A stretch of DNA of 64,000 bases from positions 8,122,001 through 8,186,000 of the forward strand of contig JAKZAN010000007.1 in NCBI GenBank assembly GCA_023053545.1. The letters are read 5' to 3'. The translations under genes were made by a program, and so were the position numbers. Source of the DNA: Lepidurus packardi. Its lineage: Eukaryota; Arthropoda; Branchiopoda; Notostraca; Triopsidae. The notes beneath the pieces were generated by a model. The model worked only from the letters and a program-made list of their open reading frames with translations, searched no databases and had not been told where the DNA came from. This document shows positions 1 to 11,600 of this stretch, piece after piece. Numbering within the stretch: position 1 is the first letter of the stretch; every line of letters starts with the position of its first letter.

Positions 1-959
1 CTCAGCGCTATGACTGGGGGCGTTTTTTGACAGGAAATTAACGACTATGTTAGCAAGAAATTAGCAGGCTAGAAAAGACAACCACCAAGAGGGGCTCATT
101 CTAAGATAATATTTCCTACTGGGCGATCGTACTCCTTTTAATTGCCTTGAATTATTGACCGACCCTGTGGACGTATCGGCGTTTTGTTCGTGCGACAGTA
201 ACTTTGTTGCCCATCTTTATGGTTTATGGGGGAACTTTGGATGCTCATTAAATATTTTAATTACGAGTCATCGTCCTTTCAAATGCTGACATGTCCCCGT
301 GTTAGACAAATGCATTTAACTTCTTTTATTTCATGGCAATTACTTCTTTTTGACAACAAAAAAGCTTGCACATAAGATAAAAAGAAGAATAATGTGTCAT
401 TATTTTGAAATATATCTTAATTTTTTTTTTTAGAATTTATAAACAATAATATTAAAAACAATATTAAAATAATTTATAAACAATAATATCGATATAGACA
501 TTTGCGGTATAGTGACAAGCGACAACGCATGCGTTCCACAGGTTAATTCAACAATAATATAGCGATATAAATACGGGTCAAGATAGGACTATAAACGTAC
601 GATTTTAAATTGTAAACCGCACCTTGGTGAAGTTTTCTGTAAATTCTGAATTCTAGTGTTGGTTTTGACATTTTTTTTTGTTTTCATGTGAATAAACACG
701 TGTGGGGAAAAAAGAAAGAAAAACACTGTTTTAGCAACTCTAGTGCTAGAAGGCGAAACTAGTACAAATAGTCGGTCTGACACACTATTCGCGGTTCAGG
801 TTCTGATAGCCAGGTTTTCAAGATTGGGACGGTTCGCATCGCTACTCAGCTTGAACCGCTTTCAAAATCCAGCGGGTAACCGTCAAACTGGTCAATCACG
901 TTTTCTGTTTATCCAAATTTGAAAGAGTTTGTGGCATACACTATCTGATTTGGTCCAAA
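1..959. other. AT-rich upstream region of the Cks gene
   Basis: I see no coding region here. The stretch at about 410-560 is very AT-rich and holds a short direct duplication of an 18-bp AT motif (near 434-451 and 472-489). The last few hundred bases should contain the promoter and 5' UTR of the Cks gene that starts at 960, but I cannot identify a clear core promoter element. Confidence 0.6.
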
Positions 960-1397
960 ATGTCTCATAAGAATATTTACTACTCCGATAAATATTACGA
1001 TGACAAGTTTGAATACAGGTAAAGCCGTAATGTGTGTTAAACACAATTCATCTAATCGACTAATGAAATAGTTAAATTAAATATAAGAAAGAAAGACATC
1101 GGGAGATCCGGGTCAAAGATTTAACGGCTTTTTCTTTTTAAAAGACACGTCATGCTTCCGAAGGAATTGGCTAAATTGGTACCCAAATCTCACCTAATGT
1201 CAGAAGCCGAATGGAGAAGTTTGGGAGTTCAGCAAAGCCAAGGTTGGATCCACTACATGATTCATCAGCCAGGTATTATCTAGAACCTTCTATACTTTAT
1301 GTCGATTTTAACCTTCTTGTCTAACACAGAGCCTCATATCCTGCTTTTTCGTCGCCCAGTAACTACTCCACCATCAAAGGAAGAGTCAGAACAATAA
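960..1397 (+). CDS. CKS1: Cyclin-dependent kinase regulatory subunit (Cks1/Cks2 family)
   Basis: This is a small CDK-binding adaptor. In the family it docks phosphothreonine-containing substrates onto cyclin-CDK and, with Skp2, helps target p27-type inhibitors for ubiquitination. Three exons join in frame (960-1018, 1145-1272, 1330-1397) with GT-AG introns and give 84 residues; the family is usually about 79. The protein begins [15 protein letters not shown] and matches animal Cks proteins almost continuously. The anion-pocket residues fall at the human positions: Lys11, Arg20, Ser51, Trp54 and Arg71. The beta-hinge reads HQPEPH. The C-terminal tail after Arg71 ([12 protein letters not shown]) differs from the human lysine-rich tail. 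The start is the first Met and fits the family N-terminus exactly. The exons are short, so a length-filtered ORF scan would miss this gene. It lies about 0.8 kb upstream of the LRRC49 gene on the same strand. Confidence 0.96.
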
Positions 1398-2204
1398 CTA
1401 TCATTGATTGGATTGGGGCACAAAACCTTCCATGGCGTATACTTGGCATTGCTCATACATAACTATTTTTTCTGGCCGGAAAACATTGCCATATAAACGC
1501 ATTGTGTAAATATGTAATTTACGCCCCTTAAACATTTCCAGTTTTCCAGTTTGGTTAACTTTGTTTCGCTGTCAGTAGCTCTTCACACTTGGCTGTCTTG
1601 GGGGTGGAAATTGCTTTTCGTGTATGTGTTACTTCCTTGGTATTCAATGAAATGTGTTCTCTAAAGTAGTGTTTTTACTTTCCTTTAGTGGTAGTACATG
1701 ATGCAACAAGAACGGTCTAATCTTAAAAACTTGCTTTGCTTTAATTTATTGACTTATTATTACGCATACTCGTTGGATTTAGGATGTTTAGTTCTGCATC
1801 CTCAAGGCTTAAAAAATAGGAGTGTGAACTCCGTGAGTTTCTACGCATTTACAGCAAAAAGGAGCAAATGGGGTTTCCATGGAAACTCCTAACAACTGAG
1901 ACGATAATGAGGTTAGATCATATATGATGTGAAGCTAGCAAAACAAGAAATATTGGCATCATTATTGGGTAAGAAGTCGTTAATTACACTAAGTAATTAA
2001 TTTTTCTCCTTTTTCTTAGAAACACCACTTGGTTTCCACCGTTAGGGAGTTAAGTTTCCTTAGGCAATCTTAAACTCGTGATCACTTTTCTTTGAAGCAG
2101 TGCAGATCACGTCGACTTTTCTCTATTCAGGACCTGCCATACGTTTTAAGATGATTATCTTGTAAGGCTGAGTAGTTGGGTCTTTTCCGAGTTGTGTTCC
2201 AGGA
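1398..2204 (+). other. Spacer between Cks and LRRC49 genes
   Basis: This 807-bp interval holds the Cks 3' UTR and the 5' region of the LRRC49 gene. A 64-codon open frame at 1698-1892 has no family resemblance and is probably chance. A good acceptor-like site at about 2130 followed by GTAAGG at about 2161 could mark a short non-coding 5' exon of the LRRC49 gene, but this is not certain. Confidence 0.5.
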
Positions 2205-4869
2205 ATGAATGAGCGTAAAAGGGTATCGACGTCGGCGCAAGCGGCGGCCACGACGACTCCCCCTACTCGCTTGGGAGAGAGCGTCACAATGGACAGGTGA
2301 TAAATGAAATGAGAAATAAGATTAGAGGTCTCGACGTGTCTTTGTTCCTTTCTGTAGATGCGGACTGCCCAGTATACCGTCATTCAAGGGCAAAGAGTCC
2401 GTACAAATGATTTCTCTTCAGCATAATCTAATTGCCCGAATGGATTCTTTGTCGTCCTTGCACGTTCTAGTCGTACTGAACTTGTACGGGAACAAAATCG
2501 AGCGCATTTCGGGCTTGGAGCAGTTGGGAAACTTGCGAGTTCTCATGCTGGGCAAAAACAGGTAACTTTTGCGCACTAAAAAGGCAAGTGTTTAAGGTCG
2601 GGTTATACAAATCATGGGGTTCTATTGGCACATTATAGGATTAAACGGATCGAAGGACTTAACCACTTGGAACGCTTAGATATCCTAGACTTACATGGCA
2701 ACCAGATTACTACCATCAGCAACCTGAACTCCTTAAAAGGCTTACGAGTTTTGAATTTGGCAGCCAATTCGATTCGAAAGATTAGTGGCTTGGAGAACTT
2801 GGCCAGTTTACAAGAACTGAACCTCAGGCGAAATCACATCGTCACGCTCACTGACCTAAGCGAACTCAAGCGTTTGGAACGCCTTTACTTAAGCAATAAT
2901 AAAATTCAAAGGTGAATTTTGGATCAGTTCTTCTAATTTTAAAACCATAATCGTATTTCTTCTAAATGTAATTGTACTGTTAAATGTATTGTGTGAGTTT
3001 GCGGAAGAGTAGGAATAATTTTTATTTATATTCTTAAGGCTGGAGAATGTTAGCGCAATTTCGCATATCGGAACTTTATTGGAATTATCATTGGACGGGA
3101 ACCCTATTGCCCTTGGTCCGGATTACGTGCGCTTTGTCGTCAGTCATGGTCCAACCTTACTCAAATTGGACGATACGGAGATAACTATTTCGTTTAAGAG
3201 AGAAGCTATTGCCTGGATGGCAAATAAAAAGCTGAACAGAGATCCCCAGATATCGTGGGTCATCAAAGGCAGCTCGTTGGGCGAGCGCGGTATCAAATCG
3301 GCCAGCAAGTCTTCCTCGGAAATGAAATCTCACCCGCGGGCAAGCCAACCGAGTTTGAGTGAAGTTGCGCTAACATTAATAAACGCTCGCAGACATTGGG
3401 ACGACGAGCGATCAGTACGTTGGAGTCGTCTTCGACGCATGCCGCCCCAAACAGCTGTAGTTCGACCCTGGCCCCGGACTAATCAATCTCTTGAACCACT
3501 TAATGTAGGTCCCGAGCAAGTACGACCTGCGTCTACCTCAGCGGCAACTGCTGCGACAAAGAAAAAAGAGTTTCTGCCTTTGCTTCCTTCGTTTTCTTCT
3601 TCGCAAGGTTACGGCGCCAAAAGCCGAGAAAGGGAAGCCAGCACTCGGGCAGTACAATCTGCGAAAAAGTTATACAACCAAACCCATTCTTTATCCGTAC
3701 GTACATTGAATCGGTCCAGGTCCGCTTATGCTCCCAAAATAGATCTCATCTCCGAGTCCACATGGACCTCGGATTCTGATTCCGGAGAAGAAGACGTCTC
3801 GGATATCCCCGGCAATATTCGGAAAACCGGGTCCCTTGACTCGGTCGCCTCCTCTAATCTCCTCCGGTCCCGAAAGGAGCAGGACACGAAAAAGAATCAA
3901 ATTCTCAATGCGCTGAGCCCTCGGTGCAGGGATGAAGGCAAGGATTACCTCCTCACGGTAGATAATGGTGTGCTCCAAGTAGCAGGACTAAACGCGCTGC
4001 GACCTTTAATGAATCGTACATGGCCACCTGAAGTTGCGTACACCATTCATACCTTGTCCCTGCAAATGCTGCATTTGGACTCCTTCGCTCCTCATTGGAC
4101 CAAGCTAAAGCAATGGTTCCCTAATCTGCAACACCTAAGACTCAAAAACACGCACTTGAACACGCTCTCCCAACTTAGTGCACTTGCCTCCTGGAAACCC
4201 ACGGCTTCGCCTCTTCTATCCCTTGACGTAGAAGCTGAAGGAAACCTCATTTTCCATAAGCCATGGAAGGCGTATGCAGTATATCGGTTAGGCGACGGTC
4301 TGCGCCATCTGAACAAGCAACAGGTAAAAAAACAACAACTTGGTTGCCCTTGAAACTTCTGGGGTCAATTTTCTTTACTTAATAATAAGGTGGATGAAGA
4401 TGTGAAGAAAGAAGCAGACGGATATCGGAGTCTTGAGTCACTGATACAATTATTGGTTCCAACCGACCTCGCATGTACTTCGGACGAAGATACTGAACAG
4501 CCACCAGCTGTTTTGAGAGACAAGTTAACTTACAAACCTGTAAAGCCTGTGAGTTATTCTGTTTGTCAAAAATCCGAGTAAAAACACACCGTTGCTGTGT
4601 AATGCCTGTTCCCTATACTTTAGGATGATCCCATTAAGTTGAAAGCTAAAACAGCCATGGGGCGAGTTCTGGAGAACACGGTTATCTCCGTCGCCAAAGT
4701 GTACAACTTTCGACAGGTCTGGCCGCAGGTCTTGGAAGGTTTGGCTCGTGACACACTGCAGACTCTAGAATCAATGAAAGACTACAAGAAGCAAGGCATG
4801 GAAAACCTTCAGGCAAATGCTCAAAAAATCCTTCGCAGCCGAACCACTGGACTGCTCTTCAATTCATAA
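2205..4869 (+). CDS. LRRC49: LRRC49-like leucine-rich repeat protein (tubulin polyglutamylase complex subunit)
   Basis: In vertebrates LRRC49 is a subunit of the TTLL1 tubulin polyglutamylase complex at centriolar satellites and cilia. Six exons join in frame (2205-2296, 2358-2561, 2639-2911, 3039-4323, 4390-4548, 4624-4869) to give 752 residues; human LRRC49 is about 686. Residues about 50-215 form SDS22-type 22-residue leucine-rich repeats, for example ILDLHGNQI and RVLNLAANSI, in the same order as human LRRC49. After a variable Ser/Arg-rich middle (residues about 240-460) the conserved C-terminal block returns, with a YLLTVDNG strand, a FPNLQHLRLKNTHL segment and a WKAYAVYRL segment. The last helical part, VWPQVLEGLARD, aligns with human LWPQMFIELVRD. 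The start at 2205 is the first Met of the first recognised exon; an upstream coding exon cannot be excluded. The gene converges on the PDZ scaffold gene. Confidence 0.9.
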
Positions 4870-4874
4870 ATAAA
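4869..4874 (+). promoter_or_regulatory. AATAAA polyadenylation signal of the LRRC49 gene
   Basis: The hexamer overlaps the last base of the LRRC49 stop codon. Further AATAAA copies follow at about 4910-4920. This implies a very short 3' UTR. Confidence 0.6.
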
Positions 4875-5627
4875 CTTTACTATTCAGTTTGTTGTTTAAG
4901 AGACAAGAAAATAAAATAAACACGCGTGATGTCATATGTGGTATCTGATGATGTATAAATGTTAAATGTAGTACGAAATACATATATTTTAAGGCACGTC
5001 CGCGTTCCTAATGCCTGCTCATGGTCCCTTTTATTTTCACCCAAGGTTGGGATATTTAGTATGCATATCAAATACGGAAATGTGATAATAGGGAGCGGAA
5101 AAGCAAAACTACTATTTTCTTTGTTTCTTTCACCCTAGTTTTGTCTGGCTTGCAAAACGCGTGGTAACAGTTACTAGGGATTGAATAATAATAATAATAA
5201 TGGAGCTTGATAGCTACAATAGCTAACGATGAAATGAAAGTGCTTTAAGGAGAGATCCAAGCAAAATGGGGGAAAAGCAAAGAACAATAAGCTAAGCTAT
5301 GGACGGATTACATGGCCTTCGGACGCGCAAACGTTTGGCGGAAAACATAAGCAAACTTTACAGGGTTTTAAAAAAAATTTCTCTTATCTCTGTGTGAAGT
5401 TCTTCGCTCATCTTTTTTCTTTTGACCTTGCGAAAACATCCACACCTCAATTAATTTAACAGTAAAACAACTTCTCACCACGATCCCACCCCGAAAAAAG
5501 GAACTTGACCAATCGCACCGGTCCAACATGTGAATTTTCCCAGCTGTTTTCTTTTCTTTCTTTTTTGCCCTTTGATCTTAAGAACGGGACAGACCTTATC
5601 GACAGTCTTGTTTTCAATTCCAGTTAT
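4875..5627. other. Tail-to-tail spacer between LRRC49 and the PDZ scaffold
   Basis: The two genes converge here. The interval holds both 3' UTRs, a short ATA/ATT microsatellite near 5187-5202 and a minus-strand AATAAA at about 5030-5035 that could end the PDZ scaffold transcript. I see no other gene. Confidence 0.5.
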
Positions 5628-8600
5628 TTACGAATTCTCCAACAATTGTCGAATCCGCAAAGTAACGGAGCCATCAGGCAGCTTTTTCATAAGATTCCAG
5701 GCTTCGATACGTGACATACAGGTTACGTCGATACCGTTCACGGACAGGATTTGATCCCCTACACGTAACACGCCGTTTTTCGACGCAGCACCTCCTATAA
5801 TGGAACAAACTATTATTGCCTTCTCCTATAATAAACTCTAGCTAAAAACGTCACAAAAACCAGAACCGGTCTTACCTGTAAATATCTTTTTGACCGTAAG
5901 CGGTCTATCACCCAAAGGAGAATCCTTTCCTCCTTCTAGACTAAATCCCAATCCTGCGCCATCCTTCGACAGGCTTGTAGTAATTACTGGGCCACGTGTA
6001 CCGTCCTCTTCAATGCCATCTATACGTAAAAGGTTATTCACATATGTGTTCCTTGTCTTGTAATCCTTTTCTAAAACAACTAGGAGACGTACCCGAAGCT
6101 AATGATTGACTATCCATCGGACTTTCAAGAATGCGCGGTGGTCGCGAAGACACTAAAGAAGAAGGAGATACCTTCACATTTATTTGACTGCTTCCAACAT
6201 TGGATGCACATGTTGCCATGTCCTCAAGTGGCTCTTGGGATTGTGGCGTAACAGAACGGCTACGAGAGAGCACCAGTACCACTTCCGGACGCGGAGTCTG
6301 AAAAAAAAATATATATAATTAATAAACATAACTTAAAATCTTTTAAATAAATGAAAATAAGATATTGTAAAACTTTGTATAATAAAATAGTATAACAGAA
6401 AGAAGAAGGAACAGAAAAAGTGATGAAAAAATATTGCCAGGTGTGGGGCTCGAACCCACGCTCCCAATCGGGAACCAGATCTTAAGTCTGGCGCCTTAAC
6501 CACTCGGCCAACCTGGCTATATGCACCCCATGCTTTCCGAACTATAGATTGAGTTCGCCGGTCCCTTCCCCAAGCTAAAAGAGAGAGGAAGCATCCACAT
6601 TCCAACTCCGTTACCTTACCTTCAAAATTGTAAGGGCTTCTCGATGTGTAACTCCTTTGAGACTTTTTCCGTTGATGGACAGTACTCTGTCTCCCTTTTT
6701 AATGCGACCATCACGATCTGCCAAGCTGCCCGAGATCACCTTATGAACCTTGATTAAAATCACAGCATTAATGGACCCAATCACACTAGAACTAAAAAAA
6801 AAATACACGAAATAAACGCGAACACTTACTGTAATTTCCTTGGTTTCGTAATCCGCTCCCCCCGCCAAAGTAATCCCTAAGCCCAGTGAAGCCGACGAAG
6901 CTCCAAAGGATCCTTCTCCACGATGCAAAACGACCACAACGATTTCATGCGAGGGAGTGCCAGATTCCTCCAAGGACTGATTAGCTTCTTCTAACAACTG
7001 TTGAAGCTCCTGTAACCCCAATTATGCACAGTTAGTTACCACATTCTTAAAGATATATTTTAAATTGTAATCTAAAGCTGGGTTACTTACATGGGGCGAA
7101 ATTAGCGACGTAGAAGAGGCTAATGATGTGATACTTCCGAAATTATCGCGCAAAGTTCCCCCTGAATGCATCCCTGCCACGAACCCAAACGAATGTGCGA
7201 ATTGCAAACTGGACTCATCACTAGTAGTGGATTCCAACGAGGACAACCTCGCATGGTTAATATGCTGGGGTTGACTTTGCAGCGATGTGTTGAAAATGGC
7301 ATGAGGGGTGACCTCCAAATCTTTGCGGTTTCCCAATCTCGGCGGTGAGATTGCAGTTTCCGTAGTCCCCATTGTTTCTTCCTCCCTTCCGCTCGACAAG
7401 AGCTGTTCTGCTCTTTCGAACGACTGGCGAATTTCGTGAACTGCCAAGGATCGCCGAGGTTTCGCGTCAGGTTGCTGACTGGCTTTGCTTGCAATATCCA
7501 GCATTTCTCGACTGCCAGAATGCGACAATTCACTATCGCTCGACTCGAAATGCAACATATTTCTTGTATCTTCCAGCAGCATTCCCACATCCATCTTCCG
7601 TGATGGTATCGCAGGCGGTTGCTTGGTTGGCAGCGGAGGTGTCTGGGGATTCGTTGTTGTCGTTATTGTTGCATTCGCTGGTGGCAAATCATGGGATCTC
7701 TGTTCCCAACGCTCAGCAATCGCTCGAAAGTTTTTGGGTCTCACCATCATGTCATCTTTCTTTTCCGTTTTATCAGGCGCAGAGGTCGTTTCGAACCGAT
7801 TCTTGGTGCTGGTTGGCTTAAAACGCGTTTCCATGACAGGCTCGTCGAGCACCTTCACCGAAAGGGGTGCCGGAGCTGGTGGCGATTTTCTAGGTGTTGG
7901 TACAGGAATTTCTTTCACCGGTACGGCCTCGGTTTCTTGCGCCAAATACAGAACCGGATCCTCAGGGTCGAATATTTCGGTAACCACCGCTGTTTGGACT
8001 ACGATCTCTACTGATTGATGAACGGGCGAGCTGCAATCCCCACTATCACCAATTGGGCTGCTGTTCGTCGCGTTTGGGACTGACAAAGGCACTTTGTTGG
8101 GGAGATTGTTCTCGTTGGGAGATCCTGATCCGGCTCCGCTGCTAAACTTGGCCGATTGCAGGACATTTTTGCGGTTCAGGGCTTCCACCGTGTGAGGTTT
8201 CAGGACACGGGCGCTGTCCGAGTCGCCCGCGTCGGGCACGGGCGATCCTGGCGGGCTGAAGGAAGACCGACTAGAGCTGACGGCCGAATCCGCATCCGTG
8301 TCGCTAGATTCCTCTCGCGAGTCATGACTTTCGCTGTCATGACGCTCGCTGGGCGTTACGTCAGTTCCGCCTCGACTATGGGGCACCAACTCCAAACCGG
8401 AGTAGACCGTCAGTTCTTTACGTTTAAACGCCGGCGAATATTTAGGCAACGCACTGGTCGAGGTCTTCCACGGCGGAGTCGCCAAGACGGTACTCGACCC
8501 TGCTTTCTGGCGTGGGGAATCTGTGACGTCATAGAGTCCTGGCGTGGACTGTGCATGTCTCAGCTCTCGCGGTACAGGTATTTTGCTCTGGGCCAGGACG

Positions 8601-11600
8601 GAATCTTTGCTGATGATCTCAGGTAAGAGTATAGGCTTGCTGAGGCTCAGACCGCTGGTGGTGGGAACGGTGGTTTCCGGTTCTACCACGTCAGGAATGA
8701 CCAGACCTCTTAACTTGGACATGCTTTGTCGCCTTTGTTCCATAAGAGCCGACAGACTTACTTTGCGCGGTATTAAATTGACATTATTCACTGACGTTTT
8801 TGGCGCTGACGCCGTGGTGCCTCCAACGCTGTGGCGTTTGCTGACGTCCATCAAGCTCCGAGACCGCTCATTTAGCGTGGAGTGAGAGTAGATGGAGTTG
8901 CCATGGCCATTCCCGTTATTGCTTGTTGCCGTTATCACACCGGCTTGTTTGAGATTGGGGCGCGGCCGTAGTTCTGCGCTCGATTTCTTGGGATTGTTGC
9001 TCTTCGGAGGCGATGACACGGCTAGATTGTCCACTGAATAGGACAAGTTTTTTGAGCCCCAACGGTCGTCCTCTGGCGAAGGCACGGGCTCTCGGATTCC
9101 ACGGTTGCGAGGTAAAGTAGACACTGATCTACTACACGTCTCTTCGAAGCCTGTCGTGGATTTGCTCGAGCCCAAGGTTTTGGCACTTGTGTTTATCGAC
9201 GACGCAAACTTTGGGTTGTCATCGCTGGTAAACAACGCAATCTTGTCTCGAACGCTCTTTTCACTGCGCTCATCTCTTCGCCACAGGTGCTTGGGGATGC
9301 CTTTGCTGTCCCCATTGCTCTCATTGTTCATGGCCTTCTTGTTGGAAGTCATCGCAGAAGATCGAATACGTGGCACGGGAGCTTTGTCCTGCTGATTTTT
9401 ACCATTGCTCAAAGGAGAATGCGGTTCATCGTAAGCCGTAGGGAATTCATGGCCATCTGGAGGCAGACGAGATTGCAGAGAGCCGTCTACAGATGGATTG
9501 CGGACAGAAGAGGATATATCCATAGTTGAAGGACCTAAACAAAAAACAAAATAAAACAGGTTAAAACTTACTTGGGAACTTTTGTGACTAAGGTTTCCTT
9601 AATTCAGTTTTTTTTTCCTCCTTAGAATAGTCAACACCATTAGGAAAATCCCACCTCTGCTTCTAATGAAGTCCAACACTAGTTGAGCTGAACGAAGCAT
9701 GTTGGCTTCGCTTTATTTAACTATCTCATTCTAACACAGACAAAAGCCGTTTTTCTCCAGAAAACCCCAGCGTTTTCTCAACAAAATAAAAAATACACAC
9801 AAAAAAACACGTTTTTCTTTACTCCACTTTTCACGTGGAACAGTTTCCTACATAGATGAAAGACTTAACTAAACATGTGTAAGTTGTAGATGCCTACGAT
9901 GTTGAGGTTCCGGCACCTGTGTGTGTGCGCGTGTGACGCTATAGTAAAAACACATTGCGAGTTCTTTTATTCCTATTCCCATAGTATTTGTTATGCATTT
10001 ATCTCCCTTTTCTCTTCCCTTTCCAGCTTCCAGAAGAGTATTTGCGTTCTCTGTTTTGTAGTTCCCTTCTTCTCCCTAAGGAATGCCGTGCTTCCTCAGT
10101 ATTGTATGCGTTAGGCCTGTACTTGCATTAATAAGACCAAAAAACCACTTTATTTGATCCACAGAGCGCGACAAGTACTAGTAAAAGAACATTATAGTTG
10201 TATTTTTACACGCGTATCAAGTTTCCTGTAGTGTACAACCCCTCACTTCCTTTCCATAGCCATCTCCCCTTTCTGTAACACCCGGGTTTTATTCCTCTCT
10301 CTCTCCTCTCTATGGTCGTTTACATATTCCATAAAAAAACAATGGGATACGGCTATTTGTATGGATATTAACGAACAGATTCCTGCATTCCTTCTGCCTT
10401 CGCATAATCTCGAGTTCAAACACCGTTGATTTGCCCTCCTTTCACTGAACTTCTGGAAACAAAAAATTCCGAGTATCACTTTTAGAGAACTGTATGTTTT
10501 TTATTCATTTTGTTGCAGGCAACAACATCCACTAAGCCTAACGATCAAGTCCGTTTTGCAATAAACGAAGCTGTGGTTGTAAAAAAAGGGCTTTTGTCTA
10601 TACATCACGACCGATGATATGATAGATGGATCACTGCAATGTTCAACAGGTTGTGGGATCCGTCGGTCTCTTCTATCTTTCTAAACTCCCCTCTGACTTT
10701 TTTTTTCTATTTTAGTAACAATGGAGCTCTTATTCCCCGGCTTTTACCTGATATCAAAGTTGATGACGATGCCGCATTCACCGATACTGATCCATTCAAA
10801 GTTGTGCAGAGAAGGTTGACCACTTCCGTGCCGGATTTAACAGCAATTTCCGGAATGCTTACGCTTCGCTTGGGTGCTTGCTTTGAGAGATTGGTTAAAC
10901 TTTTGGTCCGGCTCGCACCTGTGGCAAAAATCAAGAAAAAAATCCAGAGTTATAGTTTAACTGTCAAGACTTGAAAAGTTGCATAGTCAAACAGCGGAGT
11001 CCACATCATTCTTCATATTACAAGTGTAAGCGACACAATCCGCTAACCATTGTAGTTGTTTTTTAACGTTCTGGGGGTTTTCCATACAACAAAGAGCGCA
11101 GTTTAGAGTAATTTAGCACTGTGAAGAGACTAAGTGATATGTGACACCTAAAGCAAAGTTCCGTTCTGGCCTTGGCTCCCGAAAAGCACCTAAAGAGAAC
11201 TAACGGTGCTTTATTTAACCAGTCCTGTTGACCAAATTGACCTTACCTGTGTTCATTAGGTTCAATCAAAGCTGTTTATTTAAAAGAGACGTGGATGAGC
11301 ACACCAAATTAAAGTCTTCCTGCCCGCTATTGATCATTTAGGCACGATTTCTTCTGGGGGGGCTGGCTTGGGCAAGTCTTACAAAACTTGGCGGAACTCC
11401 CTAAGAAGGTATAACCTTTAAATTAAGGATCCATCACGTCACGCACAAGCCATTAACGTCTTTTTCTTTGTCTTCCTTGAAACTTTTTAGCTTTTTGATC
11501 CAAATACTATAACGCTACCTGGTTTGTTTCCGTTATATGTTTTGCTCTTTCATGCCCCACGTTACCTTAACAAAGTTCTACAATCAAGTGATATGGGTCA

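Noticed and set aside
6333..6605. Minus-strand 90-codon frame
   Set aside because: It runs straight through the tRNA-Leu gene and intron sequence. The product is tRNA-derived nonsense.
7120..9395. Several frames on both strands inside the large exon 7091-9534
   Set aside because: They are shadows of the Ser-rich coding exon of the PDZ scaffold. Their products have no family resemblance.
10639..10974. Plus-strand open frame of 111 codons with an acceptor-like TTTTAG in front
   Set aside because: The minus strand at the same place has a better acceptor and donor, and its phases fit exons 2 and 4 of the PDZ scaffold.
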